Below are positions 1 through 10,800 of a stretch of DNA of 64,000 bases, piece after piece. A program made the position numbers and the translations under genes. This stretch comes from Acidobacteriota bacterium (GTDB taxonomy: Bacteria; Acidobacteriota; Vicinamibacteria; Fen-336). The stretch spans positions 1 to 64,000 of the forward strand of contig JACQGI010000015.1 in NCBI GenBank assembly GCA_016199625.1, read 5' to 3'. Position 1 is the first letter of the stretch; every line of letters begins with the position of its first letter. The notes beneath the pieces are model-generated. The model ran no database searches, was not told the DNA's origin, and saw nothing but the letters and a program-made list of their open reading frames with translations.

Positions 1-75
1 CCGTCTCCTCATGCTCCCTCGCCGACAGCGGCGCGAGCGGCGGGATTCACTCCCGACGCGAGCGCGGGGGGGCGT

Positions 76-101
76 GGGGGGGTGCGACGCAGCACCCCCC
101 C
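76..101 (-). terminator. GC-rich stem-loop directly after the SPOR gene stop (10-bp stem GGGGGGGTGC/GCACCCCCCC, 6-nt loop), no U-tract
   Basis: Perfect inverted repeat read from sequence, adjacent to stop codon at 102-104. Confidence 0.5.
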
Positions 102-878
102 CTAATTCTTGACGATGAACGGCTTGAACTTCTCCTGGTCGCGGAGCTTCCCCTGGACGCGTTCGGCGTCGGTCCGCGCTGCGAAGGTCCCGACCCGCAC
201 GTTGAAGAGCCCCTCGGCGCCCTCGGGGATCACGACGAAGGCGGCGAAGCCCTTCGCCTCGAGCCGCGTCACGACGGACTCGGCGCTGGCCCTGTCCTTG
301 AAAGCGCCCACCTGGATGCTGAAGGTGCCGGCCGGGATCGGCCGGGACGCCGGCGTCGCCTTCGCGGCGGGAGGGGCCGTCGGCTTGACCGGCGTCGGCC
401 CGGGCGCCTCGCCGACGGCTGGACCACCGGTCGCCGCCGTCTCTGTTGCGCCCGCTTTGGGCGTCTGCTGGACCGGCGCGGGTATCGGCCTCGCCGCGGG
501 CTCCTTCACGGCCGGCGCCTTGACTCCCTTCGGCGCAGGCTCCCGGGCCGCGGGTCCCTTGGCGGGCGAAGCCGGCTCCTTGACCGCTGGTCGCGAGCGC
601 TCGAGGGACTCGTCCGAGCGGTCGGACTCCAGCCGCTGGGCGTAGGTCAGCTCCTCCACGGGTGTCGCCTCGGCGACCTTCGGAGGCTCCTCGGGGACGA
701 TGCGCTCCTCGCGGACCGGCCGCGCAGCCAGGACCTCGCCGCTCGCCGCGTCCACCCCGCGTCCCACCATGACCCCGGCCAGGAAGCTGAGGATCAGCCC
801 CGTGGCGCCGGCCATGAAGTAGAAGACGAGCTGCTTGTTTGTGAGCTGGATCTCGTAATAGTAGTCGTCCTGCGCCAA
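102..878 (-). CDS. SPOR domain-containing single-TM protein with Pro/Ala/Lys-rich linker
   Basis: N-terminal TM (LVFYFMAGATGLILSFLAGVMVG), C-terminal SPOR-like FSIQVGAFKDRASAESVVTRLEAKGF. Confidence 0.85.
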   Translation of the reverse strand: MAQDDYYYEIQLTNKQLVFYFMAGATGLILSFLAGVMVGRGVDAASGEVLAARPVREERIVPEEPPKVAEATPVEELTYAQRLESDRSDESLERSRPAVKEPASPAKGPAAREPAPKGVKAPAVKEPAARPIPAPVQQTPKAGATETAATGGPAVGEAPGPTPVKPTAPPAAKATPASRPIPAGTFSIQVGAFKDRASAESVVTRLEAKGFAAFVVIPEGAEGLFNVRVGTFAARTDAERVQGKLRDQEKFKPFIVKN

Positions 879-909
879 TGTCCCACCTCCGCCTCGCGGG
901 CGCGTCGCC

Positions 910-2064
910 TCAGGCCGCGCCCAGCCTCCTGAAGCCCTCCTTGATGATCCCCGAGATCACCGCCTCCTCCTGCTGGCCGCGCTTCGTACGGATGGCGAGC
1001 TGGATGATGAACACCAGCTCGTTCAGCCCGGCCACCATCAGGCTCTTCCGCTGGTCCGGGGGCAGGTCCGCCACGTTGGCCAGCATCTGCTCGAAGTCCG
1101 CGCGGCCGTAGTTCTTGAGGTCGACCCCGTCGAAGAGCGTCCCGTACTGCCGCGCGACCTCCTCCATGGCCTGGTCCATGAAGGCGTCCACCTCGTCGCC
1201 CAGGCGGCCGCGGAGGAAGGTGTAGATCCGGCCGAACATCTGGTTGAACTTCTCGACGATCTCCTCGAGGTCCCACTCCCTCTCGCGCTCGCGCGCCCCC
1301 TCCCCCGCCGTCGCCACCTCGCCCTCCTGGCCCCTCCGGACGACCCCCAGGAGCTGGAAGGCCCACAGGATGCGGCAGGTCTCGAAGTGCGTCAGGTACG
1401 ACATCTGACAGATCTGCTCGACGGTGGAGCGCCCGTTGACGTGGGAGAGGATCTCCTGCTCCTCCTCGGCCAGCTCGAGCTTGTAGAGCACGTCGGTCGA
1501 GCCCGTGGGGACGAGAACGGTCTCGATGTCCCCGAGGCCGCGGGAGATCTGGCTCCAGGACCGGCAGCGGCGAATCCCCTCGGCGATGAGGTTCTGGGTG
1601 GAGATGTTGAGGGTCACGAGGTTGGCGTCCGGCTCCTTCATGACCAGCTCGTAGTCTCCCGTCGTCCACGTGAAGAGGTCCATGAGGATCTCCTTCGCGT
1701 GGTTCTCCACGGCGGGGATGAGCTCCTCGGGCTCGAGAGCCCCCAGCTCGACGAGAATGGCGCCCAGGCGACGCCCCGGCCGGATGAGCTTGCTCGCCTC
1801 GACGTATTGTCGAGCGGTGATCTTGCCCTTCACCAGGAGGTTCTCGCCGAGACGCTCGTCGGGGTTGGTGCTCGAGGCGTACACGACCCGGCCGCCCTGG
1901 AGGAAGATCTTCTTGGTGACGTCGTCCTTCCGAAACGTGAGGATCCCGGTCTCGCCGCTGCCGAGGACGCTCCGCAGGAGCTCGGGGACGCTGGAGGTGG
2001 CGATCTCGCCCCGGATCGTGAGCTCTTCGCTCTCCTCCTGCGGAAGGGGATCCTGCTCGGTCAT
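910..2064 (-). CDS. DUF4388 (PATAN-like) domain-containing protein
   Basis: IRGEIATSSVPELLRSVLGSGETGILTFRKDDVTKKIFLQGGRVVYASS typical of DUF4388. Confidence 0.8.
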   Translation of the reverse strand: MTEQDPLPQEESEELTIRGEIATSSVPELLRSVLGSGETGILTFRKDDVTKKIFLQGGRVVYASSTNPDERLGENLLVKGKITARQYVEASKLIRPGRRLGAILVELGALEPEELIPAVENHAKEILMDLFTWTTGDYELVMKEPDANLVTLNISTQNLIAEGIRRCRSWSQISRGLGDIETVLVPTGSTDVLYKLELAEEEQEILSHVNGRSTVEQICQMSYLTHFETCRILWAFQLLGVVRRGQEGEVATAGEGAREREREWDLEEIVEKFNQMFGRIYTFLRGRLGDEVDAFMDQAMEEVARQYGTLFDGVDLKNYGRADFEQMLANVADLPPDQRKSLMVAGLNELVFIIQLAIRTKRGQQEEAVISGIIKEGFRRLGAA

Positions 2065-2067
2065 GCC

Positions 2068-2817
2068 CTACTTGCGTTCCTGCCCCATGAGGGCCTTCAA
2101 CCAGTCGATGGGCAGCGGGAAGACGATGGTGGAGTTCTTCTCGGCCGCGATCTCGACGAGGGTCTGCAGGTAGCGGAGGTGGAGGGAGACGGGCTCCCGC
2201 TGCAGGGCCTGCGCCGCCTCGGCGAGCTGCCGGCTCGCGTCCAGCTCCCCCGAGGCATGGATCACCTTGGCCCGCTTCTCCCGCTCGGACTCGGCCTGCT
2301 TGGCCATGGCCCGCTGCATCTCCTGGGGCAGGTCCACGGTCTTGATCGCGACCTGGGTGACCTTCACGCCCCACGGATCGGTGTGCTCGTCGATCACCTG
2401 CTGGAGCATGGCCCCCAGCCGCTCCCGCTCCGAGAGGATCTCGTCGAGCATGGCCTGGCCCAGGATGCTCCGCAGCGTCGTCTGGGCCTCCTGGCTCGTG
2501 GCGTAGAGGAAGTTCTCGACCTGGACCACGGCCTTGATCGGGTGCATCACACGGAAGTAGACCACGGCGTTCACGCGGACGCTGACGTTGTCCCTGGTGA
2601 TGACGTCCTGGGGAGGCACGTCGAGGACCACGGTCCGGAGGCTCACGCGCACCATGCGGTCGATGGGCCACGCGACGATGATCAGCCCCGGGCCCTTGGC
2701 CTCGGGCAGCAGCTTGCCCAGGCGGAAGATCACGCCCCGCTCGTACTCGTTCAGGACCTTGACCGAGAGGAGCAGCCAGAACAGAACGATCCCGATCACC
2801 ACCACAGCCGGCATCAC
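2068..2817 (-). CDS. Slipin / SPFH-Band 7 family protein
   Basis: [68 protein letters not shown]; paired with NfeD. Confidence 0.93.
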   Translation of the reverse strand: MMPAVVVIGIVLFWLLLSVKVLNEYERGVIFRLGKLLPEAKGPGLIIVAWPIDRMVRVSLRTVVLDVPPQDVITRDNVSVRVNAVVYFRVMHPIKAVVQVENFLYATSQEAQTTLRSILGQAMLDEILSERERLGAMLQQVIDEHTDPWGVKVTQVAIKTVDLPQEMQRAMAKQAESEREKRAKVIHASGELDASRQLAEAAQALQREPVSLHLRYLQTLVEIAAEKNSTIVFPLPIDWLKALMGQERK

Positions 2818-4097
2818 GCCCCCTTCCGGACCGTCAGCGTCAGCCCCTCGACGGACTTGACTGTCAACCTGCTTCCCGCCGGCGCGTAGCCGTCCTCGGC
2901 CACCGCCCTCCAGAGCTCACCCGCGACGCGCACCCAGCCTTCGGGGGAGAGGTCCGTGTCGGCGACGCCGACCTGGCCGACCATCCCGGCCTCGCCCGTC
3001 GTGGCCTTCCGCCGCTGGGCCTCGAAGACCAGCCGGACCAGGAGGATCGTGCCGGCGGCCATCGCGAGGGCCGCGGGCACGAGCGTCCACGGTGAGATCC
3101 GCATCTCGGGCACCTTCGCGTCCACGAGCATCATGGCCCCGAGGATCATGGCGGCGATCCCGCCCACGGTCAAGAGGCCGTACGACGTGACCTTCACCTC
3201 GGCCACGAACAGCCCGACGGCCAGGAGGATCAGCAGGACGCCGGCCCAGTTCACCGGGATGATCTGCGTCGCGAAGAGGAACAGGATCAGGCACACGGTC
3301 CCGACGATCCCGGGAAAGAGCAGCCCCGGGTGGCTGATCTCGGTGCCGAGGCCGGCGAGGGCGCCGAGGAGGAGCAGGAACAGGATCTCGGGACGGGCGA
3401 TGGTCGAGAGCACCGCCTGACGCCAGTTCATCCGGACGAGGGCGGTCTTCTCGCCGGCGAGGCGCAGCGTGACCTTCGTGCCGTCGAAGCGCGTGACCTC
3501 GCGTCCGTCGAGGGTGGCGATCAGCTCGTCCACGTCCTTCACCACGAGATCGATGAGCTTGCCGTCGAGGGCCTCCTTCTCGGTGAAGGACTGCCCCTTG
3601 AGGATCGCCCTCTCCGCCAGCTCGGCGTTGCGGCCCCGCCGCGCGGCCTTGCTGCGCAGGTACGCGGCGGCGTCCTGGTTCACCTTGCGCTGCATGACCT
3701 TGTCCATCTCGCCGCCCATCCCCGAGACCGGCGTCGCAGCCCCCGTGTTGGTGCCCGGGGCCATGGCCGCCACGTCCGCGGCGATCGTGATGAGGAATCC
3801 CGCCGAGGCGGCCCGCGCCCCCGACGGCCCGACGAACACGGCGATGGGCGTCTTGCAGTTGAGCATCTTGTCGATGATCTGCCGCATCGACGTGTCGAGC
3901 CCGCCGGGGGTGTCGAGACGGAGGACGAGCAGCGGAGCCCCGGCCGTGTCGGCCGCCTCGATCGCCGCGACCACGTGGCCTGCGGTGACCGCGTGGACGA
4001 CGCCGTCGAGCTCGACGACAGGGATCTCGGCCGTGGCGCGCGACCCCGCGAGCAGGGCCGCGACAGCCGCGAAGAGGGCTCGCGTGCGGAGGAACAC
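2814..4097 (-). CDS. NfeD family protein, ClpP-class membrane serine protease (start proposed at GTG 4097; ORF opens at TTG 4118)
   Basis: [38 protein letters not shown] protease motifs plus TMs and C-terminal NfeD OB domain. Confidence 0.9.
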   Translation of the reverse strand: MFLRTRALFAAVAALLAGSRATAEIPVVELDGVVHAVTAGHVVAAIEAADTAGAPLLVLRLDTPGGLDTSMRQIIDKMLNCKTPIAVFVGPSGARAASAGFLITIAADVAAMAPGTNTGAATPVSGMGGEMDKVMQRKVNQDAAAYLRSKAARRGRNAELAERAILKGQSFTEKEALDGKLIDLVVKDVDELIATLDGREVTRFDGTKVTLRLAGEKTALVRMNWRQAVLSTIARPEILFLLLLGALAGLGTEISHPGLLFPGIVGTVCLILFLFATQIIPVNWAGVLLILLAVGLFVAEVKVTSYGLLTVGGIAAMILGAMMLVDAKVPEMRISPWTLVPAALAMAAGTILLVRLVFEAQRRKATTGEAGMVGQVGVADTDLSPEGWVRVAGELWRAVAEDGYAPAGSRLTVKSVEGLTLTVRKGA

Positions 4098-4102
4098 GAG
4101 CA

Positions 4103-4132
4103 AGTGTAGTCGAATCAATGGCTTCCTGTCAA
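4103..4132 (-). promoter_or_regulatory. Sigma-70-like promoter TTGACA-N18-TACACT upstream of nfeD
   Basis: Reverse strand: TTGACA at 4132-4127, TACACT at 4108-4103. Confidence 0.5.
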
Positions 4133-4154
4133 TCGTTCGGTGCCGTGATAAGAT
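4126..4154 (+). promoter_or_regulatory. Sigma-70-like promoter CTGTCA-N17-(TGA)TAAGAT, 8 nt before tatA ATG
   Basis: -10 hexamer 4149-4154, extended TG, ATG at 4163; no Shine-Dalgarno visible. Confidence 0.45.
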
Positions 4155-4162
4155 GGCCGATC

Positions 4163-4504
4163 ATGTTCGGTACCCTGGGCGGCCCTGAGCTGCTCCTCAT
4201 CCTGGTGATCGCGCTCATCGTCTTCGGCCCGAGGAAGCTCCCGGAGATGGGCCGGAGCATGGGGAAGATGCTCGCCGAGTTCCGCAAGGCCTCGACGGAG
4301 TTCCGGCGCACGATCGAGGACGAAGTGGAGAGCGAGAAGGCCCGCGAGGCGCGCCTGGTTCCGCCGCCCGCGGCTCTCCCCACGATCGCCTCCGGCGCCC
4401 CACCGGCGACCGAGGGGGGACCGGCTGGGCCCGCGGCGCCGCGGCCCGAGCCGGCGCCCGACACGACGAGCCGGGAAGCCGCGCCTCCCGCGGACACCAA
4501 GTAA
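4163..4504 (+). CDS. tatA: Sec-independent protein translocase TatA/TatB family
   Basis: MFGTLGGPELLLILVIALIVFGPRKLPEMGRSMGKMLAEFRKASTEFRR. Confidence 0.92.
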   Translation: MFGTLGGPELLLILVIALIVFGPRKLPEMGRSMGKMLAEFRKASTEFRRTIEDEVESEKAREARLVPPPAALPTIASGAPPATEGGPAGPAAPRPEPAPDTTSREAAPPADTK

Positions 4505-4516
4505 GGCCGCCAGGAC

Positions 4517-5287
4517 GTGGCCCTGAAGGCGCTCCCCGGCCCCGACCGCATGTCGTTCCTCGAGCACCTCGAGGAGCTCCGCGGCCGCCTGGTCCGGAGC
4601 CTCCTGGCCCTCGTCGTCGGTTTCGCGGTGTGCTGGGGCTTCGCCGATCGGATCTTCCACTTCATCACGGAGCCGATGCGGCGCGCCGACTCCAAGGTGC
4701 AGTTCATCTACACGGCCCCCACGGAGGCGTTCTTCCTGTACATGAAGATGGCGTTCTTCGTGGGCATCTTCGTGGCCGCGCCGTACGTCCTGTACCAGGT
4801 CTGGGCCTTCATCGCCCCGGGCCTGTATCCCCACGAGCGGGCCTACGCCGTCCCCTTCATCCTCTTCGGCAGCGTCTTCTTCGTCCTTGGGGGCCTCTTC
4901 GGCCACTACGTCCTCTTCCCCATGACCTTCAAGTTCCTGGGCGAGTACGCGGGCACCGAGATGACGTTCATGCCGAAGGTGGACGAGTACTACTCCTTCT
5001 ACTCGTGGTTCCTGCTGGGCCTCGGCCTCGTCTTCCAGCTCCCCGTCGTGATCTTCGTCCTCGCGCGGATCGGCCTCGTGACCGCCGGCTTCCTGCTGCG
5101 CAGCTTCAAGTACGCGTTCCTGGCTTCGTTCGTCGTGTCGGCTGTGATCACCCCCTCGGGGGACATCGTGACGCAGTCGGTGCTGGCGGTTCCCATGATG
5201 GGACTCTACCTCCTGGGGGTGGTCGTGGCCTGGCTCTTCGGCAAGCCGCGGCGCGCGCCGGAGCCGGCGGTCAGCGCGGAAGGCTGA
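4517..5287 (+). CDS. tatC: Twin-arginine translocase subunit TatC
   Basis: MSFLEHLEELRGRLVRSLLALVVGFAVCW, six TM layout, downstream of tatA. Confidence 0.96.
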   Translation: MALKALPGPDRMSFLEHLEELRGRLVRSLLALVVGFAVCWGFADRIFHFITEPMRRADSKVQFIYTAPTEAFFLYMKMAFFVGIFVAAPYVLYQVWAFIAPGLYPHERAYAVPFILFGSVFFVLGGLFGHYVLFPMTFKFLGEYAGTEMTFMPKVDEYYSFYSWFLLGLGLVFQLPVVIFVLARIGLVTAGFLLRSFKYAFLASFVVSAVITPSGDIVTQSVLAVPMMGLYLLGVVVAWLFGKPRRAPEPAVSAEG

Positions 5288-5717
5288 AGGCGACGGTCGA
5301 GCCCACCGTGGCCTTCTCGCGGCGGGCCTGGCCCGAGTTGATCTCGACGACGTAGGAGGCCCGCCGGAGGGGCTGGTACACCGGGCACGGCTCGGCCCTG
5401 CACGGAGGAGCGCCCTGCTCGACGTGGACCACACGGCGCTCGTCGTCGAGCCAGAGGATGTCGATCGGGAACTTGCAGTTCTTCATCCAGATGCCGTGGA
5501 AGTCGGCCTCTTCGAAGACGAACAGCATTCCGCGGTCCTGGGACAGGGACGGGCGGAACATGAGGCCCATGGCGCGGTCCTCGTCGCGGACCATCACTTC
5601 GGCCTCGAGGACCTTCCCCGAAGGCAGCGTCAAGGGGATCACGGCGGGGCCGGCGGCGGACTGAGACGGGAGCGCCAGCAGGGGAACCGCGAGTAGCCGA
5701 AGGACCCGGAGCGACAT
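5271..5717 (-). CDS. DUF192 domain-containing secreted protein (ORF extends to 5735; start proposed at ATG 5717)
   Basis: LEAEVMVRDEDRAMGLMFRPSLSQDRGMLFVFEEADFHGIWMKNCKFPIDILWLD; signal peptide MSLRVLRLLAVPLLALPSQSAAG. Confidence 0.9.
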   Translation of the reverse strand: MSLRVLRLLAVPLLALPSQSAAGPAVIPLTLPSGKVLEAEVMVRDEDRAMGLMFRPSLSQDRGMLFVFEEADFHGIWMKNCKFPIDILWLDDERRVVHVEQGAPPCRAEPCPVYQPLRRASYVVEINSGQARREKATVGSTVAFSLPR

Positions 5718-5786
5718 CCATGCCGATCGTACCATCCCGCACGAGGGACACCCAGCCGATCCTCGCGTGGCCGGCGAGCGGGTCCC

Positions 5787-7856
5787 TCAGGACGACGGCT
5801 GGCGGATGACCCGGGCCGTGAGCAGGAGCAGCGCCACGACGGCCGCGAGGAGCGTTCCCCAGAGCAGCAGCGTGGGCGGGGCGTCGCTGAAGTAGTCGCC
5901 CGCGAACCGGCGGAAGGCGGGATTCGCCTCGGCGGGGGCCGCGGCGGCCGCCAGGGCCGAGTACGAGAGCACCTCCTGCCGCAGGCTCGCGAGGTCGTAA
6001 CGCGGCGCCCGTGCCTCGCGATTCCCGAGGAGGAGGCGGTACGCACCGGGGCCGGTCTTCAACGTCACGCGCGGGACGCGCACGACGGCCCGGGCGGCCG
6101 TCAGCGTCAGGGGCGCGTTGTCGCCCTCGTCCACCTCGAGGACGAGCTCCGAGAGGCGGGAGCCGTCGAGGGCGACGACGAGAGGCGGCGCCGGCACCGA
6201 GGCGCGCGCCTCCACCCTGCGTGAGAGGCGACCCGAGAAAAGGGACCGCTCGCCACGGCGCCCAGGGGCGTCCACGAGCACTCGCGCGGGCCGGTCGAAG
6301 AAGGCCTCCTGGACGTCGATCTCGACCGATGCGAGCGGCAGCGTCAGCGGCTTGCCCGACGCGGGGTCGCGGAGGAGCAGCCGGTATCGGCTCACGCTGC
6401 GCTCGCCGGTCCGCAGCGGCCGCGATGCCCGCTCGAAGGTGAGAGGCTCGCGGGCCTCGGCCGCCCCCGTCTCGAGGACGTAGGGCACCTGCCGGTCGGC
6501 CTCGTCCACGATGCGCAGGTCCCCCAGGTCGGGCCGCAGCGTCGCGAGGTCCCCGGCCGCCAGGGTGACGGCGTAGAGGTCCTCGCGCCCGCCCAGCGCC
6601 AGCGTCCGCACCGACCGCCACCGGTGGACTTCGACGGGGGCGCCGCGTGGCGGGGCGAACGGCAGCGGGGCCGCCTTGCGGTAGCGCGGGTTCTCCGCCT
6701 CGGGGCCCGCGCTCGCCGCCGCCAGGTCGCCGCTCGCGGCCAGCCGGCCGCGGACCGGCCCCAGGTCGTACAGGGGCGCCCGGGTGACCTCGTTGCCGTA
6801 GTACAGCGCGTGCGGTCCCGGGCCGCCGGCGAAGAGCAGCCGGACGGCCGCCCCCGCCAGCGACAGGCGCAGCCGACGGAGCGGCGGGCTGTCGCCGTCC
6901 TCCACTTCGAGGACGATCTCCCCCGCCTCCGCCCGGGTAGCGAAGGCCAGCGTCAGGCACTCCCCCGAGAGCGCCGCGTCGCGGAGCTGCACGCGGTACA
7001 GCAGCCCTTCGGCCAGCGGGCGCTCGTCCACGCGCCCCCCCCTCTCGCGCACCTCGAGAACCCGGACGCGGCGCGCGAAAGCGGCGTCGTCGGCCTCGAG
7101 GCGCAGGATCTCGAGGGGGAAGGTCGCCGGCAGGTCCAGGCGATACCGACTCGCCGACGCCTTCCTTCCGAGCGACGTCAGCGTCACGGGGCGCGTCCAC
7201 TCCTCGCCTTCGGCCCGGCGAGTGGCGGTGACCTCCACGCCGCTGACGTCCACGGCCGGGGACCGGCGGTCGTCCGCAACCGTGAGCCGGAGGTAGCGGG
7301 CCCGCTCGGGGCCGCCGAGGGCGATGGTCGTGTGGCGCACGCGCGGCGTCCATGGCGCCTCGAACACCCCTGCGTCGTCCCGTAGGAGGCGCCACGCCGC
7401 GAGGTCGGCCGACGCCTCGAGGCGCACGCGCTTGGCGAAGTCCCGTGCGTCGATGGCCAGGCGCACGGTGTCGAACGTCCGGTCCTCGCCCAGGTCCACG
7501 GTCCACACGCTGCGCCCGCGGCCCTCCTCGGCGGGGCCCATGGGCTCTCGCCGGGTGTCGAGGAGGCGCCCCGCCCAGCTTCGCGTCGTCTCCCGCTCCA
7601 CCACCCGGTCCACGACGTAGGGGACGTCGGCCCCGTCGGGCCCGACGAGGCGCACGTCGCGCAGGTCGGCCTGGCTCCGCGCGACGACCTCGGGCGCGAG
7701 CGTCAGTGCCGCGAAGCCGCCCTCGGTCCCGGCACCGGAGAGAACCACCGCGCGCCGATGGCGCCAGGCGGAACGCTCCTCGTCCCGGTCGGGACCCTGG
7801 GCCGCGACGGCGGATGGCAGAAGGACGACGAGCAGGATGACGACCGGTCGCTTCAC
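5787..7856 (-). CDS. DUF3999 domain-containing protein
   Basis: GTG start overlaps the upstream stop (GTGA); two repeated PxR-type modules, C-terminal TM; partner of DUF2339 gene. Confidence 0.75.
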   Translation of the reverse strand: MKRPVVILLVVLLPSAVAAQGPDRDEERSAWRHRRAVVLSGAGTEGGFAALTLAPEVVARSQADLRDVRLVGPDGADVPYVVDRVVERETTRSWAGRLLDTRREPMGPAEEGRGRSVWTVDLGEDRTFDTVRLAIDARDFAKRVRLEASADLAAWRLLRDDAGVFEAPWTPRVRHTTIALGGPERARYLRLTVADDRRSPAVDVSGVEVTATRRAEGEEWTRPVTLTSLGRKASASRYRLDLPATFPLEILRLEADDAAFARRVRVLEVRERGGRVDERPLAEGLLYRVQLRDAALSGECLTLAFATRAEAGEIVLEVEDGDSPPLRRLRLSLAGAAVRLLFAGGPGPHALYYGNEVTRAPLYDLGPVRGRLAASGDLAAASAGPEAENPRYRKAAPLPFAPPRGAPVEVHRWRSVRTLALGGREDLYAVTLAAGDLATLRPDLGDLRIVDEADRQVPYVLETGAAEAREPLTFERASRPLRTGERSVSRYRLLLRDPASGKPLTLPLASVEIDVQEAFFDRPARVLVDAPGRRGERSLFSGRLSRRVEARASVPAPPLVVALDGSRLSELVLEVDEGDNAPLTLTAARAVVRVPRVTLKTGPGAYRLLLGNREARAPRYDLASLRQEVLSYSALAAAAAPAEANPAFRRFAGDYFSDAPPTLLLWGTLLAAVVALLLLTARVIRQPSS

Positions 7857-10800
7857 TTCGCCTCCTCCCGCGCCGACACGAAGCGCTGGTAGAGCAGGGA
7901 CACCAGGATCAGCGACACCCCCAGGCCGAGGAACGAGAGGATGCGGTAGAGGCCCGTGAGGTTCGCGAGGTCGTAGAGGAACACCTTGGCCACGGTGAGG
8001 AGGAGGAAGCCCAGGGAGATCATCCGCAGCGCCCGCACCTCGCGCAGGAGGCCGATCACCAGCAGGACCATGGCGTAGAGCCCCCACGCCACCGACATGG
8101 TGAGGTCCCGCTCGAGCTGGCGCCTCATGGCGAACTCCGCGTACGGGCCCGTGGAGAAGAAGTCCACGATCTCGAGGTTGACGAGCCAGAAGACCAGCAG
8201 CAGGCCGAGGAAGGCGGCGGCGGGGCCCACCCGCGTCGTGTCGCCCGCACGCCTCAGGAACCACGCCCCCGCGAAACAGCAGAGAGCCGACACGCCGTAG
8301 GTGTACAGCAGCCAGTTGACGATCGGGAACCCACGCTCCTGGTAACGCAGCACCTCTGGGTTCAGCAGCAGCCGCGCGCCGACGAAGGCGTACAGCAGCG
8401 CGCCGAAGAGCTTGAGCCCGGGATGCGGCAGGCGGCTGAACAGCCAGAGGACCGCCGCGGCCTCGAGAGCCCAGCCGAGGGTGATCCACTGCCGGTCGAG
8501 CTGCAGTGGGATGGCGAGGGCCACGAAGCCGAGGGCGATGGCGGCGAACAGGGCCAGGTACCGCAGGCGCAGGTGCTGGCCTCCGGCGTCGGCCGGCGAC
8601 GCCGTGAAGCGCCGGGCCACCCCCGAGAGCGCCGCCACGGTGAGCCCCGCCTGGACGACCGGGAGCGCTCCGATCCACGCCTTCCCCCAGACGGCCACGA
8701 TGGCCTGGTGGAGGGCGAGGAAGAAGGCGGGGCCGGAGAGCGCCGACGTGAGCCAGGGGAGGGGCCTCCCCCGCCACAGGCTGCGGACGGGGGCGGGGAC
8801 GAGAAACGGCAGAGCCAGGAACGCCAGGAAGAAGGCTGCGTAGAGGGGCAACACGACGCCCACGTCCGTCGGGTGGAAGTAGCTCTCCTGCCAGACGACG
8901 GCGAAGAGCGCCGAGACCGCGAGCCCGACGGGCAGGAGCGGCGTCCAGTCCCTCCGCAGGACCGAGGCGACGAGGAGCACCATGGAGACGCCCAGGGCCG
9001 CGAAGAGCGGCCAGGGATCGCCTCCCCGCTCGGCGGACCCGAGGCACCCGAAGAGCCCCGCGAGGAAGACGAGGTTCGCCCCCACGACGGCCGCCTCGTC
9101 CTCGTCGGCGTTCACGGGCGCGCGGGAGCGGAGGGCCGCCACGAGGGAGAGTGCGAGGGTGAGGAGCAATCCGACGGCCAGGTTGCGCAGCAGCGTCTCG
9201 CCCGCCGCGTTGCGGAAGAACCAGATCTGGACGAGGACCGCGCAGGCGATGCCGCCGACGGCCGCGACGCCCGGGATCCGCTCCTCGCCCGTGCGCTCCA
9301 CGAGCAGGCCGAAGAGAGCGGCCAGGAGGACCACGAAGGCCCAGGGCGGCTCGCCGAAGCCGCGCGCCACCAGGACCAGGGCGAAGAGACCGAGGCCGCC
9401 CAGCCCCACGAGGCCGGCCGCCTCCAGAAGGCTCGAGGACTCGAGCGCCTCGGGGGCGACGCGGGCGGCGAGGCGCTTGGGCGCGTTGAGGAGCGCCACG
9501 AGGGCGATGGCCGCGAGGGTCGGTCCCCACAGCGTCTCGCGCGCCAGCCCCTGGCCCGCCCAGAGCGGCAGCGTCAGCGCGGTGGCCAGGGCGCCGCCGA
9601 GAAGGAGCGGCACGCGGCCCCGGAGCAGCGCCACGGCCACGAGCGCCGCGTCGAGGAGGCCCACGTATCCGAAGAGCAGCGGCCACTCGGCCGAGTACGC
9701 CCGGTTCCCGGCGATGAGGACGGCGAAGAGGAACGGCACCGTGCCACCGAGGGCCCCGGCCTGGAGCAGCGGCTGCGAGTCCTCGGCGTCCTTCGAGAGG
9801 ACCGGCAGCAGCAGGTACAGCAGCCCGAAGACCAGGAAGGCGGTGAGGCCCACGAGCATCTTCTCGGGCGCCATGAACTTCCCGAACCAGCCCAGCTCGA
9901 TGACGAACGTGCCGGCGAGAGCGAGCAGGACGAGGCCGTGCCAGCGCTTCTTGAGCGCCACGGCCAGGAGGCCGACGTTGAGCAGCAGGATGTACGAGAA
10001 GAGGCCCACCGGCCGATCGACGCCCGTCGAGAGCGCGAGCGGGGTCGCGAAGCCGCCGAGGAGGCCGAGGATCGCCGTGAAGTAGGCGTCGTAGCGCACC
10101 GCGAGGACACCCGCCAGGACCGTGACGAGGCTCATGAGGGCGAAGGTGAGGGCGAGCGGGAAGAGGTGGTAGAGGCTGTGGCCGGCGAAGAAGGCCACGT
10201 AGAGGATCGCGATCCCGGCGCCCGAGACCGCATTCGCCGTCGTGGAATAGCCGCGGCGCAGGCTCAGCTCCGCCCAGGCGAGGCTGCCGACGCCGGCCGC
10301 CACCAGGGCCGCGATCCGGAGCTGCGGCGTGATGAGGCCCTGGTCAATCGCCCACTTGGCGAAGAACAGGCTCGCGATGACGATGGTGATCCCGCCGAGC
10401 CAGGCGGCGCCCTTGAGCCCCAGGAGGCTCTCCCAGTCGAACGAGGGCGGAGGCGCCTGGGGCGGCTCGGGCCGCGGCGGTGCCGGCCGGGGAGGTTGCG
10501 TCGGCGGTGGCGTGGGCCGGGGCGTCTCGGCGCCCCGCGCCGGCGGCCCGGGGGCTCGCACGGCGCCCGCCGCGGGTGGCGGAGCGGCGGGGGGCGACGG
10601 AGGCGCAGCCGGGACCGGTGTCGGAGCAGGGGCCGGGGGGGAAACGGGCGCGGCCGCGGGAGCGGCCTCGCCGGCCTTTGCCGCGGGATGCACGGCCGCG
10701 GCCAGCCTCTTGGCCAGGGCCTCCACACGCGTCTCGAGCGCCCCGATCGTCGCCTGCGCGGAGCGCAGGTCCGTCTGGACGCGCGAGGACCGCACCAGCG

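Noticed and set aside
5787-9686. ORF start at 9686 for the DUF3999 gene
   Set aside because: Upstream part overlaps DUF2339 out of frame; GTG 7856 gives a signal peptide and GTGA coupling
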